Assembly (NCBI GenBank): GCA_030550225.1
Contig: JAUQPV010000056.1
Coordinates: 1-11,667, forward strand
From: Acidobacteriota bacterium
GTDB taxonomy: Bacteria; Acidobacteriota; HRBIN11
Direction of reading: 5' to 3'
DNA: 11,667 nucleotides
Shown here one piece after another: positions 1 through 5,687 of this stretch. Both the position numbers and the translations under genes were made by a program. Position 1 is the stretch's first letter; each line of letters opens with the position of its first letter. Under the pieces are notes generated by a model that was not told the DNA's origin, made no database searches, and saw only the letters and a list, made by a program, of their open reading frames with translations.

Positions 1-87
1 TACGACGGTCCCCATCGGCCACTGGGCCAGGGCCTCCAAGACCCGAACGGCGGCGTGCGGCGTTCCGAAAAAAAGAATGCGCGTCAT
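1..87 (-). CDS. fmt: Methionyl-tRNA formyltransferase, N-terminal fragment (cut by window edge)
   Basis: The minus strand from 87 reads 29 codons to the window edge, beginning MTRILFFGTPHAAVRVLEAL. The I-(L/V)-F-F-G-T-P start followed by an A-V-x-x-LEAL helix is the hallmark opening of Fmt, which uses 10-formyl-tetrahydrofolate to formylate Met-tRNA(fMet) for translation initiation. The rest of the formyltransferase domain, with its catalytic Asn/His/Asp, lies outside the window. It is downstream of glyA on the same strand after a 121-base gap (88-208). I see no clear Shine-Dalgarno before the ATG, so the start rests on family alignment. Both genes serve folate one-carbon metabolism, so co-transcription is plausible but unproven. 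The identification rests on only 29 residues. Confidence 0.75.
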   Translation of the reverse strand, partial: MTRILFFGTPHAAVRVLEALAQWPMGTVV

Positions 88-208
88 CGGTCTGATCGGA
101 CAAATAGGTCGGATGCAATTTGACGCCGGGGGTCGGGAGCGAAGCCCAGGCATCCTCACGACGGAGGTGGGGAAAGCCGTCTCTAAGACCCACCGACCAG
201 GGGTCGCT

Positions 209-1480
209 TCATCCCGTCTCTTCCGGCATGTAGACGAGGTCCGGATAGAGGGGGAACTGTTCGGTAAGCCGCCGGACGACGGCCCGGGCCTCGGCCTTGA
301 CCTTTTCGTTTTCAGGATTCTTCAGGACCTCAGCGATCCAGTGGCCGATGAGGCGCATCTCGGGCTCCCGCATCCCCCGGGTCGTGACGGCCGGCGTCCC
401 GATACGGATCCCCGACGTGACCATCGGCGGGTTCGGGTCGAAGGGAATCGTGTTCTTGTTGACCGTGATGCCGACCTCCTCCAGGAGGGCCTGGGCTTGC
501 TTACCCGTCATCCCGATGGGCCGTAGGTCGACGAGCATGAGATGATTGTCCGTCCCCCCGGAGACGAGCCGTAGGCCCTCCTCGATGAGTTGCTGAGCCA
601 GGGCCTGCGCGTTGCGCACGATCTGGGCCTGATACTCGCGAAATTCCGGTGTCATCGCCTGCTGAAAGCATACGGCCTTGGCGGCGATAATATGCATGAG
701 GGGCCCGCCCTGGGTGCCGGGAAAGACGGCCCGGTCGATTTCCTTCGCGTAGACTTCCCGGCACAGAATCAGGCCGGCCCGGGGACCCCGGAGGGTCTTG
801 TGGGTCGTCGTCGTCACGAAGTCACAGTGGGGTACGGGGTCGGGATACAGCCCGGCGACGACGAGGCCGGCGACATGGGCGATGTCGGCCATCATGTAGG
901 CCCCGACACTCCGGGCGATCTCAGCCAGGCGGGCGAAGTCGAGCTTGCGAGGATAAGCGCTGAAACCGGCCAGGATAAGCTTCGGGCGGTACTCGTGGGC
1001 AAGGGCCTCGAGTTGGTCGTAATCAACTGTCTCCGTCTCCCGGGAGACGCCGTAGGGAACGACCCGGAGGTACTTGCCCGAGTAGTTGAGAGGATGGCCA
1101 TGACTCAAGTGGCCGCCGTGGGACAGCTCCATCCCGAGGATCGTGTCGCCGGGCTGGAGCATCGCAAAGTAGACGGCGATGTTGGCCTGTGTGCCCGAAT
1201 GGGGCTGGACGTTCGCGTGTTCGGCCCCGAAGAGCTGTTTGGCCCGGTCGATAGCCAACTGCTCGATGCGGTCGTAAAACTCGCACCCGCCGTAGTAGCG
1301 GCGGCCCGGATAGCCCTCGGCGTACTTGTTTGTCAGGACCGAGCCGGCGGCTTCTAAGACGGCCCGGGTCGTGAAGTTCTCAGAGGCGATCAGCTCCAGG
1401 GTCTGGCGCTGACGCTCCAGCTCCCGTTGCATGAGCCGGGCGACCTCGGGGTCCGCCTGCCAAAGGGGGATTTCCATCAT
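209..1480 (-). CDS. glyA: Serine hydroxymethyltransferase
   Basis: PLP enzyme of 423 aa that interconverts serine plus tetrahydrofolate with glycine plus 5,10-methylene-tetrahydrofolate in the cytoplasm, the main entry of one-carbon units. Visible landmarks: LIASENF (30-36), NKYAEGYPGRRYYGG (51-65), HSGTQAN (94-100), ADIAHVAGL (198-206), and the PLP-lysine motif TTTTHKTLRGPRAG with the Schiff-base lysine at K228; VTSGIRIGTPAVTTRG follows near 354-369. Length is normal for the family (about 415-430). The frame stays open upstream to 1594, but the added 38 residues are arginine-rich and unlike SHMT. The chosen ATG is five bases after a GGAGGG box; the next codon is also ATG (1477) and is equally possible. 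It heads a minus-strand unit with fmt downstream. Confidence 0.97.
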   Translation of the reverse strand: MMEIPLWQADPEVARLMQRELERQRQTLELIASENFTTRAVLEAAGSVLTNKYAEGYPGRRYYGGCEFYDRIEQLAIDRAKQLFGAEHANVQPHSGTQANIAVYFAMLQPGDTILGMELSHGGHLSHGHPLNYSGKYLRVVPYGVSRETETVDYDQLEALAHEYRPKLILAGFSAYPRKLDFARLAEIARSVGAYMMADIAHVAGLVVAGLYPDPVPHCDFVTTTTHKTLRGPRAGLILCREVYAKEIDRAVFPGTQGGPLMHIIAAKAVCFQQAMTPEFREYQAQIVRNAQALAQQLIEEGLRLVSGGTDNHLMLVDLRPIGMTGKQAQALLEEVGITVNKNTIPFDPNPPMVTSGIRIGTPAVTTRGMREPEMRLIGHWIAEVLKNPENEKVKAEARAVVRRLTEQFPLYPDLVYMPEETG

Positions 1481-1485
1481 GACAG

Positions 1486-1491
1486 CCCTCC
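1486..1491 (-). promoter_or_regulatory. glyA ribosome binding site
   Basis: GGAGGG on the minus strand, five bases before the ATG at 1480 and eight before the one at 1477. It settles the start against the longer open frame to 1594. A small imperfect stem (1492-1516, with an ACAT bulge) abuts it on the 5' side. Confidence 0.75.
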
Positions 1492-1549
1492 GGCATGTAT
1501 CCGAGTCACGGACGCCTCTATCTCGCCATAGGACCTGGGGACCATGTTT

Positions 1550-1586
1550 GGCCCTGAGCGCCTTCAGAGGCCGAACGCTGAGGGCC
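1550..1586 (-). promoter_or_regulatory. Stem-loop at the 5' end of the predicted glyA mRNA
   Basis: The arms GGCCCTGAGCG (1550-1560) and CGCTGAGGGCC (1576-1586) form ten pairs with one central C·C mismatch (read in the minus-strand transcript), around a 15-base loop that has a further TTC/GAA pairing. The predicted transcription start from the box at 1593-1598 falls at about 1586, so the stem would begin at the first nucleotides of the message. No U-run follows, so it is not an intrinsic terminator. I do not recognise a known riboswitch class. A 5' stabilising hairpin or protein site is possible. Confidence 0.5.
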
Positions 1587-1592
1587 CCAGAC

Positions 1593-1621
1593 ATTATACC
1601 AGAGCCGCCCCATTTCCTGAA
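1593..1621 (-). promoter_or_regulatory. glyA promoter (extended -10)
   Basis: The minus strand carries TGGTATAAT: a perfect -10 hexamer at 1598-1593 with an upstream TGn extension. The hexamer 17 bases further up (1621-1616) is TTCAGG, a weak -35, as is usual for extended -10 promoters. The predicted leader to the ATG is about 106 bases. Confidence 0.6.
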
Positions 1622-1718
1622 GACACCAGCGGGATTCGCGCCTTGCTATCGGGGCCGACTGTAATGGCGGGCCAGGGCTCGCATCCAGTTTTGGGGCTTG
1701 AGCCGCCCCCCAGCGGCC

Positions 1719-1736
1719 GCGGCAGGAGCCGCTTTT
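1719..1736 (+). other. GC hairpin followed by TTTT
   Basis: GCGGC (1719-1723), loop AGGA, GCCGC (1728-1732), then four Ts. It has the shape of a weak intrinsic terminator on the plus strand, but no plus-strand gene lies upstream in the window, so a terminator role has no client here. Confidence 0.3.
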
Positions 1737-1757
1737 CGACTTCCCTGTAGCGCGACT

Positions 1758-1769
1758 CTCGATATCGAG
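1758..1769. promoter_or_regulatory. Perfect 12-bp palindrome, possible operator
   Basis: CTCGATATCGAG is a perfect two-fold palindrome in the divergent gap, about 140 bases upstream of the glyA -35 and 300 upstream of the first tpiA box. A dimeric regulator site is possible. The distance from both promoters and the single copy keep confidence low. Confidence 0.2.
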
Positions 1770-1940
1770 GCGGTCCTCCCACAGAGCCGTTCGGTTCGTG
1801 AAAACCCGCATGGATCCGGCTTCTCCGACCCCTCGGGAAGGACGATTTTTCAAGCCAAGGGCCATTCGCCATCCAGCAGTTCGGGAATTCGGCCATTCGG
1901 GAGGGCCGTTCGGCGGCAGACGTAGAAGACGAGGTAAAGG

Positions 1941-1975
1941 CCCTCACCCCAACCCTCTCCCTGGGGGAGGGTTTT
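1941..1975. repeat. Dispersed palindromic intergenic repeat (CCCTCACCCC... type)
   Basis: CCCTCACCCCAACCCTCTCC opens the element. It folds with CCCTCTCC (1953-1960) against GGGGAGGG (1964-1971), eight pairs including one T·G, and ends in TTTT. From general knowledge, sequences of this pattern occur in the intergenic DNA of many unrelated bacteria, and their chance translations give peptides such as PHPNPLPGGG, which is what one frame gives here. A related element is at 3898-3920. Confidence 0.55.
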
Positions 1976-2069
1976 GTCCGGCTCCGGCCTAAAGGCCTCA
2001 TCCCCTTCCCCGCCGGCCCCCCAAGGCCCGAGTTTCCGAACTCCCGACGGGCCCATCGGCCCAAGACCT

Positions 2070-2127
2070 TTGCACGTCACTCCGTCACTTTTGTATCTTG
2101 CATCTTCCATTCCTCATCCTGTATCTT
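2070..2127 (+). promoter_or_regulatory. Tandem promoter-like boxes upstream of tpiA
   Basis: TTGCAC (2070-2075), 18 bases, TATCTT (2094-2099); then TTGCAT (2098-2103), 18 bases, TATCTT (2122-2127). The two overlap because TGTATCTTGC is repeated 28 bases apart (2092-2101, 2120-2129). Matches to consensus are only partial, so these are candidates. A start near 2134 would give a leader of about 49 bases. Confidence 0.35.
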
Positions 2128-2182
2128 GCCCTCCGCATGCTCCACCAGGTCGACTGGTTTTTCCATCGGAGGACAGCACGCG

Positions 2183-2959
2183 ATGGGACGGGTACGTTCG
2201 TATCTCATCGCCGGTAACTGGAAGATGCACACGCTTCGGGCGGAGGCCGTGGACCTGGCCCGGCGGGTCGCCGAACACGCCCGGTCGGTCCCGGCCGTGC
2301 GGGTCATGGTCGCCCCGCCGTTTCCGTGGCTTCTGCCCGTGGCCGAGGCCCTGGCGGGGAGTCCCGTGGCGCTGGGTGCGCAGGACGTCCATTGGGAACG
2401 AAAGGGCGCCTACACGGGGGCCGTGTCGCCTGAAATGCTGAAGGACGCCGGGTGTGAGTACGTCATCGTCGGCCACTCGGAACGGCGGCAGTACTTCGGG
2501 GAGACCGACGAGACGGTCTTCCGGAAGCTCCAAGCGGCTATCTCCGTCGGACTTCGGCCGGTCCTGTGCGTCGGAGAGACGTTGGACCAACGGCAGGCCG
2601 GATGGACCCTGAAAGTCATCCGGCGTCAGCTCTGGGGAGCCTTGGAGGGCCTGACGCCGCCGGCGGCCTTCACCATCGCCTACGAGCCCGTGTGGGCCAT
2701 CGGGACGGGCGTCCCGGCCCATCCCGAGCAGGCCCAGGAGGTCCACGCCTTCATCCGGGCCGAGGTCGCCCGGATCTGGAACGCGTCCGTGGGCCTGCAC
2801 GTCCTGTACGGGGGGAGCGTCACGCCCGACAACGTCGAGGGCTTCCTCCGGGCGCCCGACGTGGACGGAGCCCTTGTCGGGGGCGCCAGTTTGAAGGCCG
2901 AGGCGTTCTGCACTATCTTAGACATAGCCCAAAACCTTTCCGCGGGCCGGTCAGGTTGA
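2183..2959 (+). CDS. tpiA: Triosephosphate isomerase
   Basis: Glycolytic and gluconeogenic TIM-barrel enzyme of 258 aa that interconverts dihydroxyacetone phosphate and glyceraldehyde 3-phosphate in the cytoplasm. All catalytic elements are visible: AGNWKMH with K14, the VIVGHSERR motif with H98, the signature AYEPVWAIGTG with E168 followed by flexible loop 6, and the phosphate-binding segments YGGSV (209-213) and LVGGASLK (231-238). Length is typical (about 250). The ATG at 2183 was preferred over the open frame from 2126 because family homology starts at S-Y-L-I-A-G-N-W; a GGAGG (2168-2172) lies ten bases upstream. It is the first gene of a same-strand run with a coiled-coil gene and secG. 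A 7-bp inverted repeat (CCCAAGC 2960-2966, GCTTGGG 3004-3010) starts immediately after the stop and spans most of the gap to the next gene. Confidence 0.97.
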   Translation: MGRVRSYLIAGNWKMHTLRAEAVDLARRVAEHARSVPAVRVMVAPPFPWLLPVAEALAGSPVALGAQDVHWERKGAYTGAVSPEMLKDAGCEYVIVGHSERRQYFGETDETVFRKLQAAISVGLRPVLCVGETLDQRQAGWTLKVIRRQLWGALEGLTPPAAFTIAYEPVWAIGTGVPAHPEQAQEVHAFIRAEVARIWNASVGLHVLYGGSVTPDNVEGFLRAPDVDGALVGGASLKAEAFCTILDIAQNLSAGRSG

Positions 2960-3031
2960 CCCAAGCCGGCAGGTCGAGCTGGCCCCAGGGGTCGTCTGGG
3001 AGAGCTTGGGCCAAGGCCCCGAGAAGCGGCG

Positions 3032-3877
3032 ATGGCCTTCACGGTGAAGGAATTTCACGATTTGGTCCGGTTGTTGGAGGAGCATCCCCAGTGGAGGGAC
3101 GAACTGCGGCGGCTCCTCCTGACGGACGAGGTCCTGGACTTACCTCGGGTCGTGCGGGAACTCGCCGAGGCCCAGCGTGAGGCGGAGCGACGTCTGGCGA
3201 GCCTCACCGAACGGGTCGAGGACTTGACCCGCCAGGTCCAGGAGCTGACGGCGAGGGTAGATGCCCTCACGGTCCGGATGGAGGACCTAACCCGTCAGGT
3301 CCAGGAACTCACGGCGAGGGTAGATACCCTCACGGTTCGGATGGAGGACCTGACCCGCCAGGTCCAGGAGCTGACGACGGGCGTGAATACCCTCTTGGGC
3401 TGGCAGAGGGGGGAAGCTGGCCGTCGAGAAGGGGAACGCTATGAGCGTAGCATCGTGAAGCGGGCCCCTATGCTATTCAGCGGCGGCGTCGGCGGTCCTA
3501 CGGACGATCCACGAGTCCAGGAACGCCTGAGTCGGTGGCTTCGGGGTCTCTTGGAGGGGGACCGATTCCTGCCATCCGAGGAGGACCCGACCCTGGCGGA
3601 CCTCATTTGGTGGAAGGGGGACCAGGTCGTCGTCGTGGAGGTATCCGTCACCGTCGATGAAGACGACGTTTGGCGGGCCGTTCGTCGGGCTCGGACCTTG
3701 CAGTCTGCGGGTGTCGATGCCGTCCCGGTCGTCATCGGGGACAGTTGGGACAGCCTGGAGACGCAGGCCCTGGCTGAGGAATTGGGTGTCTGGTGGCTCA
3801 TTCACGGCGTCCCATCGGAAGCCTTCGTTGCCTTTCGACGGCGGTCGCCCGAGGGGACGGAGACACCGGTTTCTTAG
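3032..3877 (+). CDS. Coiled-coil protein with C-terminal PD-(D/E)XK-like region, function unknown
   Basis: 281 aa in three parts. Residues 1-50 are a helical opening rich in L/E/R (FTVKEFHDLVRLLEEHPQW). Residues 51-125 are a coiled coil with three 21-residue repeats starting EDLTRQVQELTARV (63-83, 84-104, 105-125), each exactly three heptads. Residues 130-281 are a compact alpha/beta region: GERYER (134-139), TLADLIWWKGDQVVVVEVSVTVDEDDV (187-213) and VDAVPVVIGD (228-237). The order E138, D190, E203-V-S205 resembles the PD-(D/E)XK nuclease fold, with S where the catalytic K is usual, so activity is doubtful. From general knowledge, uncharacterised bacterial proteins share this heptad-plus-nuclease-like layout. 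It sits between tpiA and secG, 72 bases after the former; only a weak GAGAAG-like RBS precedes it. The biological role is unknown to me. Confidence 0.8.
   Translation: MAFTVKEFHDLVRLLEEHPQWRDELRRLLLTDEVLDLPRVVRELAEAQREAERRLASLTERVEDLTRQVQELTARVDALTVRMEDLTRQVQELTARVDTLTVRMEDLTRQVQELTTGVNTLLGWQRGEAGRREGERYERSIVKRAPMLFSGGVGGPTDDPRVQERLSRWLRGLLEGDRFLPSEEDPTLADLIWWKGDQVVVVEVSVTVDEDDVWRAVRRARTLQSAGVDAVPVVIGDSWDSLETQALAEELGVWWLIHGVPSEAFVAFRRRSPEGTETPVS
3218..3406 (+). repeat. Three tandem 63-bp repeats inside the coiled-coil gene
   Basis: Units 3218-3280, 3281-3343 and 3344-3406, each encoding 21 residues beginning EDLTRQVQELT. Units 1 and 2 differ at 7 of 63 bases by my count and only one difference changes an amino acid (Ala to Thr). 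Unit 3 diverges in its last third. The period is three heptads, so gain or loss of a unit keeps the coiled-coil register. Confidence 0.9.
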
Positions 3878-3897
3878 CCCATAGGGCGCTTTGTACT

Positions 3898-3920
3898 CCC
3901 CTCTCCCCGCGGGAGAGGGG
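3898..3920. repeat. Perfect 10-bp stem-loop, dispersed palindromic repeat
   Basis: CCCCTCTCCC (3898-3907), loop CGC, GGGAGAGGGG (3911-3920). It lies 20 bases after the stop of the coiled-coil gene and 83 bases before secG. No T-run follows, so it is not a standard intrinsic terminator, although the stem could slow polymerase or protect the upstream mRNA end. One frame gives SPLPAGEGPKG, the kind of chance peptide seen from this repeat type in many genomes. Confidence 0.6.
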
Positions 3921-4003
3921 CCGAAGGGGATGTTAGGGACTGGTAGGGTTCCATGCGGGGTGTGGGGTGTTCGGGGGAGGGGAAGCGCTAAGGAGACAGC
4001 GTC

Positions 4004-4333
4004 ATGCTGGGACTCATCATCGCCTTGCACGTCTTTCTGTGTATCCTCATCATCATCGCCGTCCTGCTTCAGCAGGGGCAGGGGTCGGACCTCGCCAGCA
4101 TCTTTGGCGGCGGGGGCGGCGCTTCGCCGATCATGAGCGGCCGGGCCGCCATGTCGCTCCTGAACAAGATCACGGTCGCTTGCTTCGTCCTGTTTATCGG
4201 GACGTCCCTGGCGATTTCGATCCTCCAGCGCCGGCGGGCCGAGGTACGGCCCCCCATCCCGAGTGTGCCGGCCCCGACGATGCCGAGCGGCGCTCCGTCG
4301 GCACCCCCGGCGGCGCCGGCTCCTCAGAAATAA
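4004..4333 (+). CDS. secG: Preprotein translocase subunit SecG
   Basis: 109-aa inner-membrane protein, the small accessory subunit of the SecYEG channel that assists SecA-driven export. Two transmembrane helices are visible (about 3-23 and 54-73). They flank the conserved cytoplasmic loop LLQQGQGSDLASIFGGGGG (21-39), which corresponds to the Q-x-G-x-G-x-D motif of the family. The C-terminal tail from 81 is Pro/Ala-rich and probably disordered, a common SecG variation. An AAGGAG box (3990-3995) sits eight bases before the ATG, supporting this start. tpiA-secG neighbourhood is common in bacteria; here one unrelated gene and a strong hairpin separate them. It is followed after 34 bases by the acyl-CoA dehydrogenase gene, which may share its transcript. 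Confidence 0.93.
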   Translation: MLGLIIALHVFLCILIIIAVLLQQGQGSDLASIFGGGGGASPIMSGRAAMSLLNKITVACFVLFIGTSLAISILQRRRAEVRPPIPSVPAPTMPSGAPSAPPAAPAPQK

Positions 4334-4367
4334 GCGTCGTCACGCCATCCTGGGTCCCGAGGCGGTC

Positions 4368-5540
4368 ATGGTGGATTTCGACTATACCGACGTCCAGCGG
4401 ATGATCCGGGATACGGTCCGGACTTTCGCCGAGCGGGAAATCCGGCCCTTCATCCGGGAATGGGACGAGCATGAGGTCTTTCCCCGGGACGTGTTCCGCA
4501 AAATGGCCGAACTGGGCTTCCTGGGCGTGATGGTCCCGGAGCGGTATGGGGGCGCTGGCTACGGGTATTCGGAGTTTGTCGTCGTCATCGAGGAGTTGGC
4601 CCGGGTCGAGCCGGGTATCGCCCTCAGCGTGGCGGCTCACAACTCGCTTTGCACGGCCCACATCTACCGATTCGGTAATGAGGCCCAGCGGGAGCGATAC
4701 GTCGTTCCCCTGGCCCGGGGCGAGAAGCTGGGTGCCTGGGCGTTGACGGAGCCTGAAGCCGGGAGCGACGCCGGAGGCCTGCAGACGCAAGCCGTCTGGG
4801 ACGGGTCGGCCTGGGTCCTTCGGGGGACGAAAAACTTCACGACCCATGGGACGGTCGGGGACGTCTACGTCGTCATGGCCGTCACAGACCGAGAAAAGGG
4901 TCGAAAGGGCGGCCTCACGGCCTTCATCGTCGAGCGGGGCACGCCGGGCTTGGTCCCCGGCAGGCGGGAGAGCAAGCTGGGGATGCGGACCAGCGACACG
5001 GCGTCGGTCATCCTCGACGACTGCCGGGTTCCGCCCGAAAACGTCATCGGCGAGGTCGGCCAGGGCTTCCCTCAAGTCCTGCAAGTCCTCGAGGGCGGCC
5101 GGGTCGGCATCGGCGCCCTGGCCGTCGGGATCGCCCAAGGCGCTTTCGAGGCGGCCCTGCGGTATGCCCAGGAACGGCGTCAGTTCGGACGCCCTATCGC
5201 CGAATTCCAGGCCATTCAATTCATGCTGGCCGACATGGCGACCCAGATCGAGGCCGCCCGGCTCTTGGTCCATCGGGTCGCCTGGCTCCGGGATCAGGGA
5301 CGGTCGACGCCGAAGGAGTCCTCGATGGCCAAGCTATTTGCTTCCGAAGTCGCCCTTCGGGTCGCCGATATGGCTGTCCAGATCTTCGGGGGCTACGGTT
5401 TTGTCAAGGACTATCCCGTCGAGAAGTACTATCGGGACGCCAAGCTGTGCACGATCGGGGAGGGGACGTCGGAGATCCAGCGGATCGTCATCGCCCGCCA
5501 GGTCCTCCGGGAAATCGGCTTCCGGCTGTCAACTCTCTGA
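4368..5540 (+). CDS. Acyl-CoA dehydrogenase (short-chain/butyryl-type)
   Basis: FAD-dependent flavoprotein of 390 aa catalysing alpha,beta-dehydrogenation of an acyl-CoA, passing electrons to ETF. Order of landmarks: N-terminal helical domain (about 5-115), the FAD-contact signature LTEPEAGSDAGG (126-137), a beta-barrel middle domain with NFTTHG and LGMRTSDTASV, then the C-terminal helical domain with QERRQFGRPIAEFQAIQ (268-284), QIFGGYGFVKDYPVEKYYRDAK (338-359) and IGEGTSEIQRIVIAR. E365 is in the position of the catalytic base of SCAD/MCAD-type enzymes; isovaleryl-CoA dehydrogenases lack it there. Chain-length preference cannot be read reliably. The ATG at 4368 matches where family homology begins and follows GAGG by five bases; the open frame upstream overlaps secG and is arginine-rich. 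It lacks its own clear promoter. Confidence 0.95.
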   Translation: MVDFDYTDVQRMIRDTVRTFAEREIRPFIREWDEHEVFPRDVFRKMAELGFLGVMVPERYGGAGYGYSEFVVVIEELARVEPGIALSVAAHNSLCTAHIYRFGNEAQRERYVVPLARGEKLGAWALTEPEAGSDAGGLQTQAVWDGSAWVLRGTKNFTTHGTVGDVYVVMAVTDREKGRKGGLTAFIVERGTPGLVPGRRESKLGMRTSDTASVILDDCRVPPENVIGEVGQGFPQVLQVLEGGRVGIGALAVGIAQGAFEAALRYAQERRQFGRPIAEFQAIQFMLADMATQIEAARLLVHRVAWLRDQGRSTPKESSMAKLFASEVALRVADMAVQIFGGYGFVKDYPVEKYYRDAKLCTIGEGTSEIQRIVIARQVLREIGFRLSTL

Positions 5541-5612
5541 CTAACGGCTATCGGTTGAAGGCCAGCAGTCATACGGGCGTCTGGTCCTGGATCAAGCACC
5601 GCTATACACGAT

Positions 5613-5641
5613 CATTCAGTTCAGGCTGATACGGATATAAT
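5613..5641 (+). promoter_or_regulatory. Promoter for the GGDEF gene
   Basis: A perfect TATAAT (5636-5641) lies 46 bases before the start codon. The hexamer 17 bases upstream (CATTCA, 5613-5618) is a poor -35, so an activator or alternative upstream contacts may be needed. The expected start near 5648 gives a leader of about 40 bases. Confidence 0.5.
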
Positions 5642-5651
5642 TGCCCCGACA

Positions 5652-5684
5652 CCCAGCATGGGGGATTAGCCCCTGCGGGAGGGG
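5652..5684 (+). promoter_or_regulatory. Leader with mutually exclusive C/G-block hairpins over the RBS
   Basis: Successive blocks are CCC (5652-5654), GGGGG (5660-5664), CCCCT (5670-5674) and AGGGG (5680-5684). CCCC can pair back to GGGG at 5661-5664 (5-base loop) or forward to AGGGG at 5680-5684 (5-base loop), which covers the Shine-Dalgarno GGAGGGG (5678-5684). The two hairpins cannot coexist. This could tune translation or may be a chance result of GC-rich sequence. It is too short for any c-di-GMP riboswitch I know. Confidence 0.3.
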
Positions 5685-5687
5685 ATC

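Larger units (their letters stand above)
1481..2182. other. Divergent glyA/tpiA intergenic region rich in repeats
   Basis: About 700 bases without a credible gene. The open frames here (for example 1594-2064 on minus) translate into low-complexity, arginine/proline/serine-rich peptides. It holds the glyA promoter and leader at one end and tpiA promoter-like boxes at the other. Between them are a hairpin with TTTT (1719-1736), a perfect 12-bp palindrome (1758-1769), an AATTCGGG-type repeat (1878-1901), a dispersed palindromic repeat (1941-1975) and a small GGCCT-AA-AGGCC hairpin (1986-1997). It looks like an accumulation of small repeats, not a decayed gene. Confidence 0.7.

Noticed and set aside
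209..212. ATGA overlap at the glyA stop, possible coupled small gene
   Set aside because: The overlapping frame ends after nine codons.
590..1357. Plus-strand open frame opposite glyA
   Set aside because: The opposite strand encodes SHMT with all motifs; this frame is antisense and unlike any family.
1481..1586. Known riboswitch (glycine, THF, ZTP or SAM class) in the glyA leader
   Set aside because: I could not match the conserved core of any of these classes by eye; only simple stems are evident.
1481..1594. Longer N-terminus for SHMT
   Set aside because: The extra 38 residues lack family similarity, and a GGAGGG box sits just before the internal ATG pair.
1953..1975. Intrinsic terminator
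   Set aside because: It is terminator-shaped on the plus strand, but no plus-strand gene lies upstream, and its sequence fits a dispersed repeat better.
1594..2064. Minus-strand 156-codon frame in the divergent gap
   Set aside because: It covers dispersed palindromic repeats, has low-complexity composition and would lie upstream of and across the glyA promoter.
4194..5273. Long minus-strand open frame opposite secG and the acyl-CoA dehydrogenase
   Set aside because: It is the antisense shadow of a clear gene in GC-rich DNA; its translation has no recognisable domain.
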